DNA of 64,000 nt. Source: Molanna angustata. Its lineage: Eukaryota > Arthropoda > Insecta > Trichoptera > Molannidae. The notes under the pieces are model-generated. The model did no database searches. It was not told the origin of the DNA and worked only from the letters and a program-made list of their open reading frames with translations. Location: positions 14,888,716 through 14,952,715 of the forward strand of contig OY754981.1 of NCBI GenBank assembly GCA_963576475.1. Reading direction: 5' to 3'. The position numbers were made by a program, and so were the translations under genes. This document shows, piece by piece, positions 10,077 through 22,132 of this stretch (position 1 is its first letter; every line of letters starts with the position of its first letter).

Positions 10077-10340
10077 TCAAGAGTTTCCGGTTGATCCTTG
10101 GGAACAAGGGTGACACCTAGCGCTGCTGAAACAACTCATTTCCTCACACTTCCGCCGCGCTTCAGCATTAAGCTTCAGTTGGCTTCAGTCTAGTAGTGAA
10201 ATCCGTGCGTTTAGTACGTGTGTGTTGTTCGCTTTTGTGTCATCACTTACCGCATACAGTGAATTACGCGAACGTGTTATTGCAGAAGTAAACAAAGTAT
10301 ACGAACAAATAATAATATTTAAGTGACGATATAGCCGATG
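10077..10340 (+). promoter_or_regulatory. Candidate core promoter and 5' UTR
   Basis: This is a GC-balanced island in AT-rich DNA. TCAGTC at 10185-10190 matches the insect initiator (TCAKTY), giving +1 at 10187. GTACGT at +28 to +33 differs by one base from the DPE consensus. The downstream stretch (GTGTGTTGTTCGCTTTTGTG) has the character of an insect 5' UTR and contains a possible donor (GAA|GTAAAC near 10288). No coding exon clearly connects to it. It could instead be a transposon fragment. Confidence 0.3.
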
Positions 10341-10985
10341 AAAGTCAAATTGTTTTTTTTTTAGAATTTATCGCGTGTATCAAACAATACTTACTTATTA
10401 TTTGATAGTAGTTTTGATTGATTCGGAAAAGTTATTGCCAATTTGACATTAAATTGCCGTATAATTTATGTTTTTTTACCTACTTCATGTTCACTTTGGG
10501 AATTATTTGATGTTTCATTATGGCAAAGTGAATCATAACATAACCTTCTTACTATATACAAATGTAGGTAACAATATTTCATACCATAAAATATTAAATA
10601 AACTTTATATATCTCTTTACTCAATAAGGAAGCAACATAAAAACGATATGATTAAAGAAAAACCTATCATAGAATTTGATAAACCTATACGGGTGTATAC
10701 AAGTGTTTAAATAATCTGAATACATATTTTGAAAAAAATATATCTTATTATTTAATTGTTTACTATCCATTTAAAAATGTATTATAAATGGTTATAATTC
10801 AATGTATGGCAAATCAATTATTTCCATTTCAAGTACTATTGGAAATTTACAAATTCAAATAAACAATTATGTAGGTATCCAATATAGCAAAAAGGTTTCT
10901 AAGCTTGAAATATTATTAAGACACTGGGTATAATAATTTAGTATCACTTTAAAATAAAACGTTAAGTACGGTCTATATTTATACA
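10341..10985. other. AT-rich, no feature seen
   Basis: I find no repeat family, tandem array or credible coding frame here. Confidence 0.4.
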
Positions 10986-10989
10986 CACA

Positions 10990-11270
10990 CATACCATCAC
11001 GGCATATCCCACAATGTGGGGTAACCAGCGAAAAGTGTGCGGATGTGCATTGCCTTATAAAAGGGAGCACAACACATGTGTATACCCACACACCAGTCTC
11101 GTCTCACCTAAAAAGGCACTACATTCAGAATGGGTGGTGAACCTCATTGCTGAACTATGTCAGATGTTATTGTTGCCTGTTGTATTTTCGATTACCCGGC
11201 TCTTACGGGACACTCGAAAACAGTAATAGAAAAGAGTGGAAACACTATTCTAAGCCGGTGCCTCACAGCT
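10990..11270 (-). mobile_element. 281-bp dispersed repeat, copy 1
   Basis: It is about 95% identical by eye to 32807-33089, including CGGCATATCCCACAATGTGG, a TGCATTGCCTTATAAAAGGG block and a CGATTACCCGGCTCTTA block. Read on the minus strand it ends CCGTGATGGTATG, the same terminal string as the RTE LINE tail at 18823-19040. That suggests a short non-autonomous element using an RTE-type 3' end. No tRNA-like head and no long ORF are visible. Confidence 0.65.
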
Positions 11271-12610
11271 CAATAATGAAACTTTAGTGTTAATGATGAA
11301 GAAAAAAAAATAGACGGTGAAATTGGTATGCAATATTTTTAGGATTATGCAGGGCGTATATTCTAAATTTCCATATATGATTTATTCTATCTACTTATTT
11401 TTTAAAAAGAATTTTATTTCCTTCTACAATCACATGCGTGTAAATTTTCATACATTCCCTAAATACACATAAATTTTATTCCATGTTAGGATAAAAAAAA
11501 TAATTTTGATTCTAAATTTAAGAAATCTAGACTATAATGTTTAGAATCTTAATCTTATGCTTTGTGTAATCGATTTCAAGCAGGGATGAAAAAATATTTC
11601 TCGCTTTTACTGTTGATTTTTTGTCTTAAAACTCTCTAGAATTCTGGACTCTAAATGTAAGAGTTTACTTTTATCTTAAGCTATCTGTAATCGATTCAAA
11701 AAGAGATGATTTTTGTTGTATTAAAACCAAGACAAATATATCCGTTTGATAATATAATTGATACATATGAGTAAAGAAATATTTAGTTAATATGTTTTCA
11801 TTCTTTCAAATCTTATTATACTGCTAATAAACCCAAGTCATACCCATATTTGCTTTTATAATATAAATCCTATTGTCGATCAATAGCAAAGTGGTTATCG
11901 GTAAATTGAAAAATGTGAATATTAGTATTAAGAACAAATTCAATAATTTCAATTTAATTAATTAAAAAATTCAATTTGTTGGTACATTGGTGGAAAAACA
12001 AAAAAACTTTTAATGAGAGTGTTTTAGTGTGATTAACAATAAGACCATCAAAAATCCAAAACAATTACAATGAAGTACAGACTAAACCAACTGTACGAGA
12101 TCTTCATTTTAAAGTGTCTCTTTGAAGTGGGGATAATTCAACGTTAAGTAAGTTATTTTTACTATTTTTTTCTCTTTATAAGTAATTTAATGACAACGAG
12201 ATTGAAACGATTATAAATACGCATATTTAACACCATTTAGGTAAATAGCACATAATTCTAAGGTCGTTCAGGTCCTATTAAGAAGGTACGAACTGCATAG
12301 TATCATATAAAAATATTTTTTAAGTACGTTATCTTATTATCAACAGGTATTATTGTTTGGTTGGTTTTTATTAAACATAGAGGCAGTTTTATGTATTTGT
12401 TTAGCTAAAATATTGCAAACACCTCACGTGAGTCTCAATAACAATTGTATACTAATCATGCCAACGAATAGGAAAATTTCAATTAATAATAAAACAATAT
12501 GTTTTTGATTTTACATACAACAAATTGTTTTATTTTTAATTGAATTTTATTTTTATTTTATTTTTAATAATCTACAATTAATTAAATAGAAACATATATT
12601 TTAATTTTAT
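11271..12610. other. AT-rich intergenic DNA
   Basis: It contains a short ORF starting at 12070 that stops just before a consensus GTAAGT (12148-12153), which could be part of a 5' UTR exon. Near 11440 there is a CATACATTCCCTAAAT string like the SINE-B tail. Nothing else is seen. Confidence 0.3.
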
Positions 12611-12615
12611 TTTAT

Positions 12616-12815
12616 GTAGCTTCTCCGGCAATTAACAGGTACAATGTCAAATGACACGCACCCAATAACAAGTTGCCACATTCTGGAGACTTGTGATCGT
12701 CTCACAGATCCAGACTGAAAACACAATCTAAAACTGCGTCTCCACCGGGAATCGAAACCGGGACCTTTGGATCAGCACTCAGATACCTAACCAACTGAGC
12801 CACGAAGGCCAACAA
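12616..12815 (-). mobile_element. tRNA-derived SINE, family A
   Basis: The head is intact on the minus strand: TGGCTCAGTTGGTTAGGTAT (A box) and GGTTTCGATTCCC (B box). The family body follows, down to a TTGCCGGAGAAGC-like end and an A/T-rich tail near 12616. This is one of the best preserved copies of the family. Confidence 0.85.
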
Positions 12816-12989
12816 TTATTATATGAATTGGGTAATTTACATGCAACGATTAAACCTACATATATATTATACAAGGGTCTAAAAACGGTTCAAATTAAAA
12901 TCATCTTAAGGTTAAAAAACTAATAAAACTCCGATTGAGTAAACTCCGCAATCGTATGTTTTAAATAATATTGTAATAATCTTCCTCTT

Positions 12990-13380
12990 GATATTTCAAA
13001 GGAAAATCCGGAGAAAGATTTTTGGCCCAGTAAATGACAATGGACTTTGGAGGATACGATATAATCACGAACTAGTCATTATATGAGGAACCCAATATTG
13101 TAAAAGTCATAAAAATACGTAGACTGCAGTGGTTGGGACATGTCAGCCGGATGAATGATGATCGTATCCTCAAAAAGTTTCTTAATACCAATCCAGAGGG
13201 CAGAAGAAGTAGAGGCAGGCCCAAGCTAAGATGGCTGGATGACACAGAAGATGACATAAGGGCGATCGAAATAACAAACTGGAGGAAAGCGGCGAAGGAC
13301 AGGAACGGTTGGAGGAGGCCAGGGCCCACACTGGGCTGTAACTCCAATGTTGATGATGATGTTAATAATAATTCATGATA
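12990..13380 (+). pseudogene. RTE-type LINE C-terminal fragment
   Basis: It reads QRKIRRKIFGPVNDNGLWR, then after a one-base shift near 13080 EEPNIVKVIK, RRLQWLGHVSRM, GRPKLRWLDD and WRKAAKDRNGWR. This is the classic C-terminal tail of RTE/BovB-like reverse transcriptases. A GATGATGATG string closes the fragment at about 13360, as is common at RTE 3' ends. The 5' part, including RT catalytic motifs, is absent. Confidence 0.8.
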
Positions 13381-13439
13381 TTTTGTATAATTTCCTGAAA
13401 ATCAAGCAAGGGATGTATTGTTTATTTATTTTGTAGGTA

Positions 13440-13600
13440 CCTATTGTTTGTCGGGCAACTAACAGGTTCTATGTGAAATGTTAATTTAACACGCACCCAA
13501 TTATAAGTTGCCTTTCTGGAGATTCTAAATCTGTGTCTCCACTGGGAATAGAACTCGGGAATTTAGCTAAAGAGTCAGATATCTAGTTTGAATTGTCTAC
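13440..13600 (-). mobile_element. tRNA-derived SINE, family A, decayed
   Basis: It shares TCGGGCAACTAACAGG, AACACGCACCCAAT and a damaged B box with the other copies. Two internal deletions shorten it. Confidence 0.65.
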
Positions 13601-14595
13601 GGTATTCCAAGTGTTCGATTTTTCAATATGTATTAAAATATCTGATCAAAACTAACTTTCCATTAAGGCTCTTGTATACCCTGGGTATACGGATGTACAC
13701 AAAAATGCACACTAAATTACCTTCTAATGTATGAAACACGAAAAAATATTGTATGTCACAGATAGGTGTTTCGTAAAAAAATGGTAAAATTTAGAGGTTT
13801 TATTCTAAATAGCAAGAATAGTAATTAAAATATTACAATAATAAAAAACTCAGCCGGTAGATTTTCAAAAACAAAACAAAAATGTAACTCATAGACCTTG
13901 TAGTTTTTTAGTTGCGTACAGTAAAAAAATTGAAAAGGTTTTTTTTTAAAACTTATTTTACAGGTAAATTATTGAAGAAATTCAAATTTAAAAACTCATG
14001 CAATAGAATTAAGATGTAAATACAAAATCTCCTCTATATTAAAGACGTATCTTTTGAGGATATTAGGGAAATTATTAATATATTAATATTCTGAGTTCGT
14101 AACGAGATTCACAGTTTTCTATTTGAAACATTCATCGTGTTTATATACTGTTTTAAATGTTTTGTCATCCTACATTGTGTTGTGATTTGATCAAAACTTA
14201 GTCACGAAAAAACTAAATTAGTGTGAAACGTTAAAGTAAACACTTGTGATATTATTCTAATAACAAAAATATCACACAGATAAGAAAATCACGATTTATG
14301 TTTTTGACATACATAATAATATGACTTTATAACTTTATGTACTAACATGATATATTATATTAACAACACGAAATAATACTTGTACAAATGTTGTATGCAT
14401 CATTAACTTATTATTATTACATATTGTATTTTGTAAGTAAGCGGTCTTCTACGCGTAATATATATCAGAAAAAACTGAATACAATGTTATGCTGTGACAA
14501 ATAACTATTGTTCAAACCATATTTATACAAAACATATTACAAAAATGATTAAAAAACATTTTACAGAGGTAGGAAAAGTGGCGACTGCCACAGAA
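13601..14595. other. AT-rich, no feature seen
   Basis: A CTTGTATACCCTGGGTATACG string at about 13672 also occurs inverted near 44460 (GTATACCCAGGGTATAC), a hint of another low-copy repeat. Nothing else is recognised. Confidence 0.3.
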
Positions 14596-14599
14596 ATCC

Positions 14600-14720
14600 G
14601 GACAGGCCAAAAAGATGATGGTTCGATGATAAGAAAAAAGAGGCAGAATGTCAATGGCACAAAGTAACGGAAGACGAAAAGGGAGGGAAATGTTCAAAAC
14701 TGGACGATTGATGGCTGATA
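14600..14720 (+). pseudogene. Decayed RTE LINE tail
   Basis: One frame reads RPKR, a stop, then WFDDKKKEAECQWHKVTED. This fits the GRPKxRW-DD...W-x-K-V-x-x-D pattern of RTE tails. It is very short, so confidence is modest. Confidence 0.35.
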
Positions 14721-14747
14721 ATGATACATATCCATCTATTGGCATAC

Positions 14748-14845
14748 TTTGGAGACTTATGGTTTTGATTATTTTACAAATCCAGATTGAAACCACAGAA
14801 AAGTTGTCCCCACGAAACACGATACCTATGGTACATAAGTAAAAT
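14748..14845 (-). mobile_element. tRNA-derived SINE, family A, fragment
   Basis: TTGGAGACTTATGG, AATCCAGATTGAAACCACAG and GTTGTCCCCACGAAACACG align to the middle of the SINE-A body and the B-box side of its head. The rest is missing. Confidence 0.5.
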
Positions 14846-14924
14846 ATTTGACTATCTAAACCACACAATGAAAAGTGATTTGGTTTATAATCCCTAATTT
14901 AAAAAAATCGACTTATGTATGTCA

Positions 14925-14990
14925 AGGTAGAAAAATGTGGTGTTCGGTTCTGTCTGCCTACCCCATGAGAGATATGGCGTTATGATATAT
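14925..14990 (+). mobile_element. RTE 3'-end fragment
   Basis: TTCGGTTCTGTCTGCCTACC is followed by GATATGGCGTTATGATAT. This matches the last codons and 3' end of the RTE copy at 18823-19040. Confidence 0.55.
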
Positions 14991-15092
14991 ATGTATGTGG
15001 TTATATTATTTTATTTTATTTTTATTGGTCGATACAGAGCTATACAGTCTACACCTACACAATTAAAACGAGTGGGTTGTGGCCAACACTAA

Positions 15093-17984
15093 ACTCTCCA
15101 CACCACAAATATTGACAATGAAATATTTTATTCATTCTAAATTTTACTACCAAGAATATAAATTTTCTAACGATAGTATATTTTCATGTTAAGATAGACA
15201 AACTATTAATGCAGTATGGTGAAGAATTCTAATGTTGTATGAAATATTTTAATAAAAGCAGATAAATTTTGTTTTAAAGGACGTTAGAGCATTTTGACAA
15301 TTTTGACACGTAATATCATATGAAGAAATTTTTGTTATTTATGAAAAGCTAATCAGTTCGATGTTCAAGCTCTTTACATTATAACATGAAATCAAATTAC
15401 TGAACTTTTCCATACATAAGAAATTTATCTTATTATATACATTTTTATTCATACTAAATTTTACTACCAGGAAAATAAATTTTCTATCGACAGTATATTT
15501 TTATGTTAAGATAGACAAACTATTATTGCAGTATGGTGTAGAATGCTTATGTTGTATGAAATATTTTAATAAAAGCAGATAAATTTTGTTTTAAAGGACG
15601 CGAAAGCATTTTCCAAATTTTGACAGGTGATATCATATGAAGAAATTTTTTGTTATTTATGGAAAGCTAATCAGTTCTATGTTCAAGCTCTTTACATTAT
15701 AACATGAAATCAAATTACTGAACTTTTCCATACATAGAAATTTATCTAATTACATTTTTATTCATACTAAATGTTACTACCAGGAATATAAATTTTCTTC
15801 CGATAGTATATTTTTATGTTAAGATAGACAAACTATTAATGCAGTATAGTGAAGAATGCTTATGTTGTATGAAATATTTTAAAAAAAGCAGATAAATTTT
15901 GTTTTAAAGAACGCGAGAGCATTTTTCAAATTTTGACAGGTGATATCATATGAAGAATTTTTTTGTTATTTATGGAAAGCTAATCAGTTCTATGTTCAAG
16001 CTCTTTACATTATATCATGAAATCAAATTACTACACGTTTCCATACATAGAAATTTATCTAATTACATTTTTATTCATACTAAATGTTACTATCAGGAAT
16101 ATAAATTTTCTTCCGATAGTATATTTTTATGTTAAGATAAACAAACTATTAATGCAGTTTAGTGAAGAATGCTTATGTTGTATGAAATATTTTAAAAAAA
16201 GCAGATAAATTTTGTTTTAAAGAACGCGAGAGCATTTTCAAAATTTTGACACGTGATATTATATGAAGATTTTTTTTGTTATTTATGGAAAACTAATCAG
16301 TTCTATGTTCAAGCTCTTTACATTATAACATGAAATCAAATTACTGAACTTTTCCATACATAGAAATTTATCTAATTACATTATTATTCATACTAAATGT
16401 TACTATCAGGAATATAAATTTTCTTCCGATAGTATATTTTTATGATAAGATAGACAAACTTTTAATGCAGTATGGTGTAGAATGCTTATGTTGTATGAAA
16501 TATTTTAAAAAAAGCAGATAAATTTTGTTCTAAAGAACGCGAGAGCATTTTCCAAATTTTGACAGGTGATATCATATGAAGATTTTTTTTGTTATTTATG
16601 GAAAGCTAATCAGTTCTATGTTCAAGCTCTTTACATTATAACATGAAATCAAATTACTGAACTTTTCCATACATAGAAATTTATCTAATTACATTTTTAT
16701 TCATACTAAATGTTACTACCAGGAATATAAATTTTCTTCCGATAGTATATTTTTATGTTAAGATAAACAAAATATTAATGCAGTATAGTGAAGAATGCTT
16801 ATGTTGTATGAAATATTTTAAAAAAAGCAGATAAATTTTGTTTTAAAGAACGCGAGAGCATTTTCCAAATTTTGACAGGTGATATCATATGAAGATTTTT
16901 TTTGTTATTTATGGAAAGCTAATCAGTTCTATGTTCAAGCTCTTTACATTATAACATGAAATCAAATTACTAAACGTTTCCATACATAGAAATTTATCTA
17001 ATTACATTTTTATTCATACTAAATGTTACTACCAGGAATATAAATTTTCTTCCGATAGTATATTTTTATGTTAAGATAGACAAACTATTAATGCAGTATA
17101 GTGAAGACTGCTTATGTTGTATGAAATATTTTAAAAAAAGCAGATAAATTTTGTTTCAAAGAGCGTTAGAGCATTTTGACAATGTTTACACGTGATATCA
17201 TATGAAGAAATTATATGATATCTATGAAAAGCTAATCAGTTCTAAGTTCAAGCTATTAATATTCTTCTATCAATATGAAATCAATGAACTGATCATTGCC
17301 AAATATAAAAAAATTCTCTTGTTACATATAAGTTTCATACAAATATCCATTAAATAAAATATAATTTTTGAAACCGTTGAATATTTTTCTTTTAACATTG
17401 ACCAACTTTGAATACAATTTTATGAAGATTCTTGGTGTTGTATAAATAGTTGAAACCAAATTAAAATATCTCTAATTTCCAGGTCGTGAGAGCATTTTTT
17501 CAGTTTTAATAGATGAAATCATAAAGAAACATTGGGAAAAAATGAACCGTTGTCTATGGAAAACTAATCAGCTCTAAGTTTATGGACTTAACACATGTGA
17601 TATCAATATGAAGTCAATCGGACTTATAGTTTGGGCTGCAGAGAGGACACAAAAAAAAAACAACGTAAATGATGAATTCATAGAGAAGAAATCAAAAGTT
17701 GTCTATGGAAAACTAATCAGCTCTAGGTCTTTGCACTTTACACATATGATGTTAATATGAAGTCGATCAGACTTATAGTTTGGGCTGTAGAGAGGACACA
17801 AAAAAGATAAATGCTACGGCGTACGGCGTACGGCGTACAGCGTATACGCCATACACACAAACACATCACGACGAAACTCATAGTGTGCATTCTCTACATG
17901 ATACCCATTGAGAAATTGATGTAAAAAAAATACGCTTAAATTTTGCGAAATCATGACTCTCCCCTATTCCATAGTGTGGAGAGT
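15093..17984. mobile_element. Possible DNA element enclosing a satellite array
   Basis: ACTCTCCACAC at 15093-15103 is exactly inverted at 17974-17984. The 313-bp satellite fills most of the space between. The inverted 11-mer could be chance, but it sits just outside both ends of the array. A short GTACGGC tandem (about 17820-17850) and flanking unique DNA lie between array and right end. No transposase frame is seen. Confidence 0.35.
15111..17580 (+). repeat. 313-bp satellite array, about seven full units plus decayed ones
   Basis: The marker TTCAT recurs at 15131, 15448, 15761, 16074, 16387, 16700 and 17013, so the period is 313 bp with the first step 317. Units share GATAGTATATTTTTATG, AAAGCAGATAAATTTTG, GTGATATCATATGAAG and AAGCTAATCAGTTCTATG. 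The eighth unit from 17334 is strongly diverged, and a partial ninth ends near 17770. The inner units are the most alike and the edges are older, as expected for homogenisation by unequal exchange. ORFs inside are artefacts. Confidence 0.92.
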
Positions 17985-18280
17985 AAAAAACAGACGATGT
18001 ACATTGCTTTATTAGTGGACCAGTTAAAACTTACTAGTACACAAAAAAACACTAAAATAAGACAGCTGATTAAATCAAAGTACTAGGAAAGATAGGAGGA
18101 GACAGCTGTCCTAAACTCACTGAGAGAGCTCGCAGAGATGTCGAATGTATTAAAGAAAGCATTGTACACCGTGCAAGCACGGTACACAAAAAAAGAGTGT
18201 ATGTAGTTGTTATTATAATTAGGAATATAAAAAGTGCTAGGATAACTGATATCTTTCATATTCGCCTATACAATAATACG
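17985..18280. other. Non-coding spacer
   Basis: It contains an imperfect 12-bp hairpin at 18158-18190 (TTGTACACCGTG with CACGGTACACAA). Otherwise nothing is recognised. Confidence 0.3.
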
Positions 18281-18289
18281 CAAATCTTT

Positions 18290-18780
18290 CGCAAATTGAC
18301 GTGTTTCATATTTCTCATGATTCCCAAAATCAAACATCTTGGCTTAGTTCAAATGGAACCATTCCAGAAGTAATCCCTTTCTAATGGAAAATGAATCATC
18401 GAATTCGGACAACGTGGTAAAGAATTTTTATTAATTGCAGACGACTTTGCAAATTGAAGTTTGTTTTTTTTTTTCGTGAGTTCCATTATCGAAACTCGAT
18501 GAAATCAATATGACATCATCTTTGAAGCACTCCCTTCCAATTAAAAAATAAATAATTAAAATCTGACAATGTTGTATAGTTCTTATCGCTGAAGTGCATA
18601 TTGAAGAGATTGATGAATTACTCATGGATCACATGATCATATCTTGACCAAATTGAAATGGGTCCAATCGGAAGATACCACCTTTCTAATGAAAAAAGAA
18701 TCTTCGAAATCGGTCAACGTGGGAAAATGAAATCGCTGAACTAAATAAAAAGAAGTTTCACCACCTCCGTTTTTGAAAGT
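18290..18780 (+). repeat. Degenerate tandem repeat of about 150 bp, three units
   Basis: A block like CCTTTCTAATGGAAAATGAAT...TCGGACAACGTGG recurs from 18376, 18533 and 18681 (steps of 157 and 148). The middle unit is most diverged. It contains no coding region. Confidence 0.6.
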
Positions 18781-18822
18781 CGGTTAATAATTGATAAATC
18801 AATATTCTAGAGACATAATATT

Positions 18823-19040
18823 TTGGGAATGAAAAGTAGAGGTCGGCCAAGAAAGAGTTGGCACGATCACATAAATGGGATTTTGAAAGATGGAGATGTT
18901 AGAAGTAAGAATAATAGAAGAGCGTGTATGAGACGATGTATGGACGTGAATGAAGCGAGGAATGTATGTCAAGAGAGAGGAGTCTGGCGTTCGGTTCTCT
19001 CTGCCTACCCCAAATAGGGAAATGGCGTGATGGTATGGTA
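18823..19040 (+). pseudogene. RTE-type LINE C-terminus and 3' end
   Basis: It encodes GRPRKSWHDHINGILKDGDV, then RRACMRRCMDVNEARNVCQE, ERGVWRSVLSAYPK and a stop. This is the C-terminal tail of an RTE-like LINE family frequent in moths. The 3' end continues GGAAATGGCGTGATGGTATG. Fragments of this family also occur at 14925, 26926, 33860 (plus strand) and 19648, 20560, 27612 (minus strand). It is 5' truncated. Confidence 0.8.
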
Positions 19041-20325
19041 ATATTTTGGGTGTGGGTTTCTCTTTTTTAGTTGATTTGCAAAAACATCATTCTGTACTAT
19101 GTATATCATATGTTTCACAAAGCTTGGCTCAATTTGAAAATCGTCTTTTATTTGGTCTGTGCGTAAATATATCCTTCGTTGATTTTAAATTCTGTTTATG
19201 TTAATGTTAGTACATATTTCTCGTCCTCTTGTATCTTCACATTTTGTACGATCGTGAGTCATGCTACGTTTCAGCATGTTCCCGCCACATTCTTTATCCA
19301 ACCTGCTATCCTTGAGACTGAAATACATTTGTGCAGAGAAAGAAGGGACGAGTTCCTATGAGTCATATCGTCACATGATGATAAAAGGACCAAACGTCCA
19401 GTTAACTGGTCCTGTCAAGTTTTTATATAACTCATTCTTATCGACTTATATTCTACATTGAATCAATCTTATATTGTATGTTTAGTGTATATATTAAGCC
19501 TTTATTCAGTTAGGTTCTTTAAACATTAGGTGTCTGAGGGGTGACGATAATTTGTAGCTGAATTGAATATATTTTGAGTGCGGAGTTGTAAAACTATATT
19601 GCATTAAGTCATATATTGTTGATTTTTGTTAGTTCATACATGCATACATAAATACCATCACGCTATGACCCTCACACGTATTTACCTTTCCGTGTTGATT
19701 AGGAGGCAAGTACTGCCTCAAATTAGGCACTAGTTTGTTGCGCTTGCGTTCCTGCTAATTGTGTGCTCAATTCAAGGCAGTTAATTATAGAATATGGAAC
19801 ATATATAGCCACGAAGTTCGCGCGCTACGAAGTTATATGGAAATTAAAATTGTTATTTTGGACAATTTTAAAATTGTAAATTACGAAGGAGACAAGGATA
19901 ATTACCAATGTAAAATTCTATGCTCTATATCTTGTGAAGGTAATTTCGACGCAAAGCGTAATTATTTCATTGAAAAATTCATGAGTACCAATCTCATACA
20001 AAAAAAAAACATGATATAATGTAGATTTCTGTAGTTTAATCTATTAAAACAAAAACAATCATACACAAAAATGCCTCTAACACAGCCTTGTAACGCTCAA
20101 TCAATACAAGTCTTGTCACCTTTCGTAGGCTAGGTGCTGAATACATAGTTAAAAACTGTTAATTTTCTACATAGTTTTACATGTTTTTATATTTAATTGT
20201 CATACCTACTCTTACCATAGCTATTGTTTCAAAAAAATATATTTTTATAAATTATTTGTTTTTACTAGATGTATTAATTTTTATATATGTTTTTTTATTG
20301 TTTTATTTATGTTTATTTATTTATT
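19041..20325. other. No confident gene
   Basis: A minus-strand frame at 19210-19358 looks mildly coding but has no match I know. A minus-strand RTE 3' end (ACCATCACGCTATGACC) lies at 19648-19690. The plus-strand ORF at 19759-20019 is unassigned. Confidence 0.3.
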
Positions 20326-20331
20326 TAATAT

Positions 20332-20521
20332 TGCTTCTCGGGCAACAAACAGGTACTATGCCAAATATTAATTTAACACGCACCCAATAACAAGTTGCCA
20401 CATTCTGGAGACTTACGATATTAATCGTCTCACAGATCCAGACTGAAAACACAATTAAAAACTGTGTCTCCACCGGGAATCGAACCCGGGACCTTTGGCT
20501 CAGCAGTCAGATATCTAACCA
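20332..20521 (-). mobile_element. tRNA-derived SINE, family A
   Basis: It carries the nearly complete body and the B box GGGTTCGATTCCCGG on the minus strand. The head is cut inside the A box at 20521, directly against the RTE fragment that follows. AATATTGCTTCTCGGGCAAC marks the 3' side. Confidence 0.85.
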
Positions 20522-20559
20522 AATAAATAAAATTTACACATTTGATACACATATTGATA

Positions 20560-20700
20560 CACATTTTTGCTTTCGTACAGCTTCTGCCATGTCCAGGTTT
20601 TAGTTGCATACGTTAAGGTTGGCACTAAGATAGAGTTATGAATGGCAACTTTAGCATCCTTTAGAATCAATTTTGATCTGAATGAAAATTGGTTCATCTT
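20560..20700 (-). pseudogene. RTE LINE RT fragment
   Basis: The minus strand reads FRSKLILKDAKVAIHNSILV, PTLTY and TWTWQK. This corresponds to the conserved VHNSILVPTLTYGSETWTWQK-type segment of RTE reverse transcriptases, downstream of the catalytic motif. It is a small remnant. Confidence 0.65.
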
Positions 20701-20715
20701 GACTCATTTTAAGTT

Positions 20716-22124
20716 TTTTAGAGTTAAAAAATAAATTAATAAATAAACAAAAAAACGTACATATCTGTTATATTAAGAATAGTTTTATTTCTGAAATAAA
20801 ATAATGATGAAACTTTTTGATAGTAAAAAAAAAACACTTGAAAAGTAGCTAAGATGTTTAAAAATAGAGTATTTTGGTTGTAATACCCTCTATATACATA
20901 TTTGGTTGTACATTATATGTACGTTCGTAGTAGGTATGTATACTAACTGTTCTAAAACATTATTTTGGTATGTTTGATTTCTATAGTCGGCCTTCGCTCA
21001 AGTCCGTTACATAATATTATAATACCAAGATTCTGATTGGCTAGAAACAATATCTTTTTACTGAATCTAATATGAATTTTATAATTATTGTAAACATAGC
21101 AAATTTTAATACATACATCGTTTGCAATGTAAGACAACCCCGATATTCCTCATCTATTTACTGTGGAAATTTGTATTTTGGTGAATTTTATATTTACATA
21201 TCTTTCTTACATAGATGTACGATAAGTTTCAAAGCAATTTATATTTTAAATACATGTTTAATATTACTGCATATTTGCAATCAAAATTAAACAATATATT
21301 TTATTTACATTGATGGTTCATGAATCGAAATATATTTTTCTTCATAAATAAATTAAAACTAATCAGTTAGGTACAGAATATTGAATTTGAATAATGCAAC
21401 TTGATTCAAAATATGAACCCATTTTTATTACTCAATTTTTACCTGCATTTGAAAAAAAAAAACATTATCATAAAACAAATACTACAAAAATTCTAGAAAT
21501 GAATTCTGTTGTTTGGTAGAACTGTAGATTTTAAGACGAGGGTCACACACAATTATCTCAATCGATTGAATAATTCCGCATTGTTAGGTCACCTTCCTCA
21601 ATACTGTTTAAATTAACGAATTTCATAACAGTTCCTTCGTAAAATTTTATTAGTAAATCAAAAAGTACGTACAATATAACTTTATTTTATATAACTTAAG
21701 TAGGTACTTTTTTTGTTTAAGGTAAGTAATTCACCCACAGAGCACTTTTTGGAGTTAAGTACCTACCTACTTTCAAAAACAATAATATAAAACCCGCAAT
21801 CTATCCATTTCTATCAAACTTTCAATTTTTATATAAATAGTACAGTAAATAATATAGTAGGTATCTAATAATAATAAATTTCTTAATTTTACTCTTCGTA
21901 TAAAGTAACACTTGTGTTACGAAGCAGAGTTTTACACTAAACATGTATTCATAGTAAATATATTTTAATATATTCTAAGTACAAAGTTGTCATTTATAGT
22001 ATTATGTTTTAGTAGCAATAATGTTGTAAAAATAAGCTGTAGGAATATAGTTATACAGACATATACATGATAATACATTGGACATTTATACAGACTTATA
22101 CAGAATAATACATTCGACAATTGA
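20716..22124. other. AT-rich, no feature seen
   Basis: No tandem array, known repeat or credible coding frame is visible. Confidence 0.4.
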
Positions 22125-22132
22125 GTAGTAAG

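Noticed and set aside
15950..16208. Plus-strand ORFs of 61 and 63 aa
   Set aside because: They lie inside the 313-bp satellite and repeat with it; they are not genes.
19210..19358. Minus-strand open segment with protein-like content
   Set aside because: About 50 codons with a stop directly before it and no clear donor; too weak to list as an exon.
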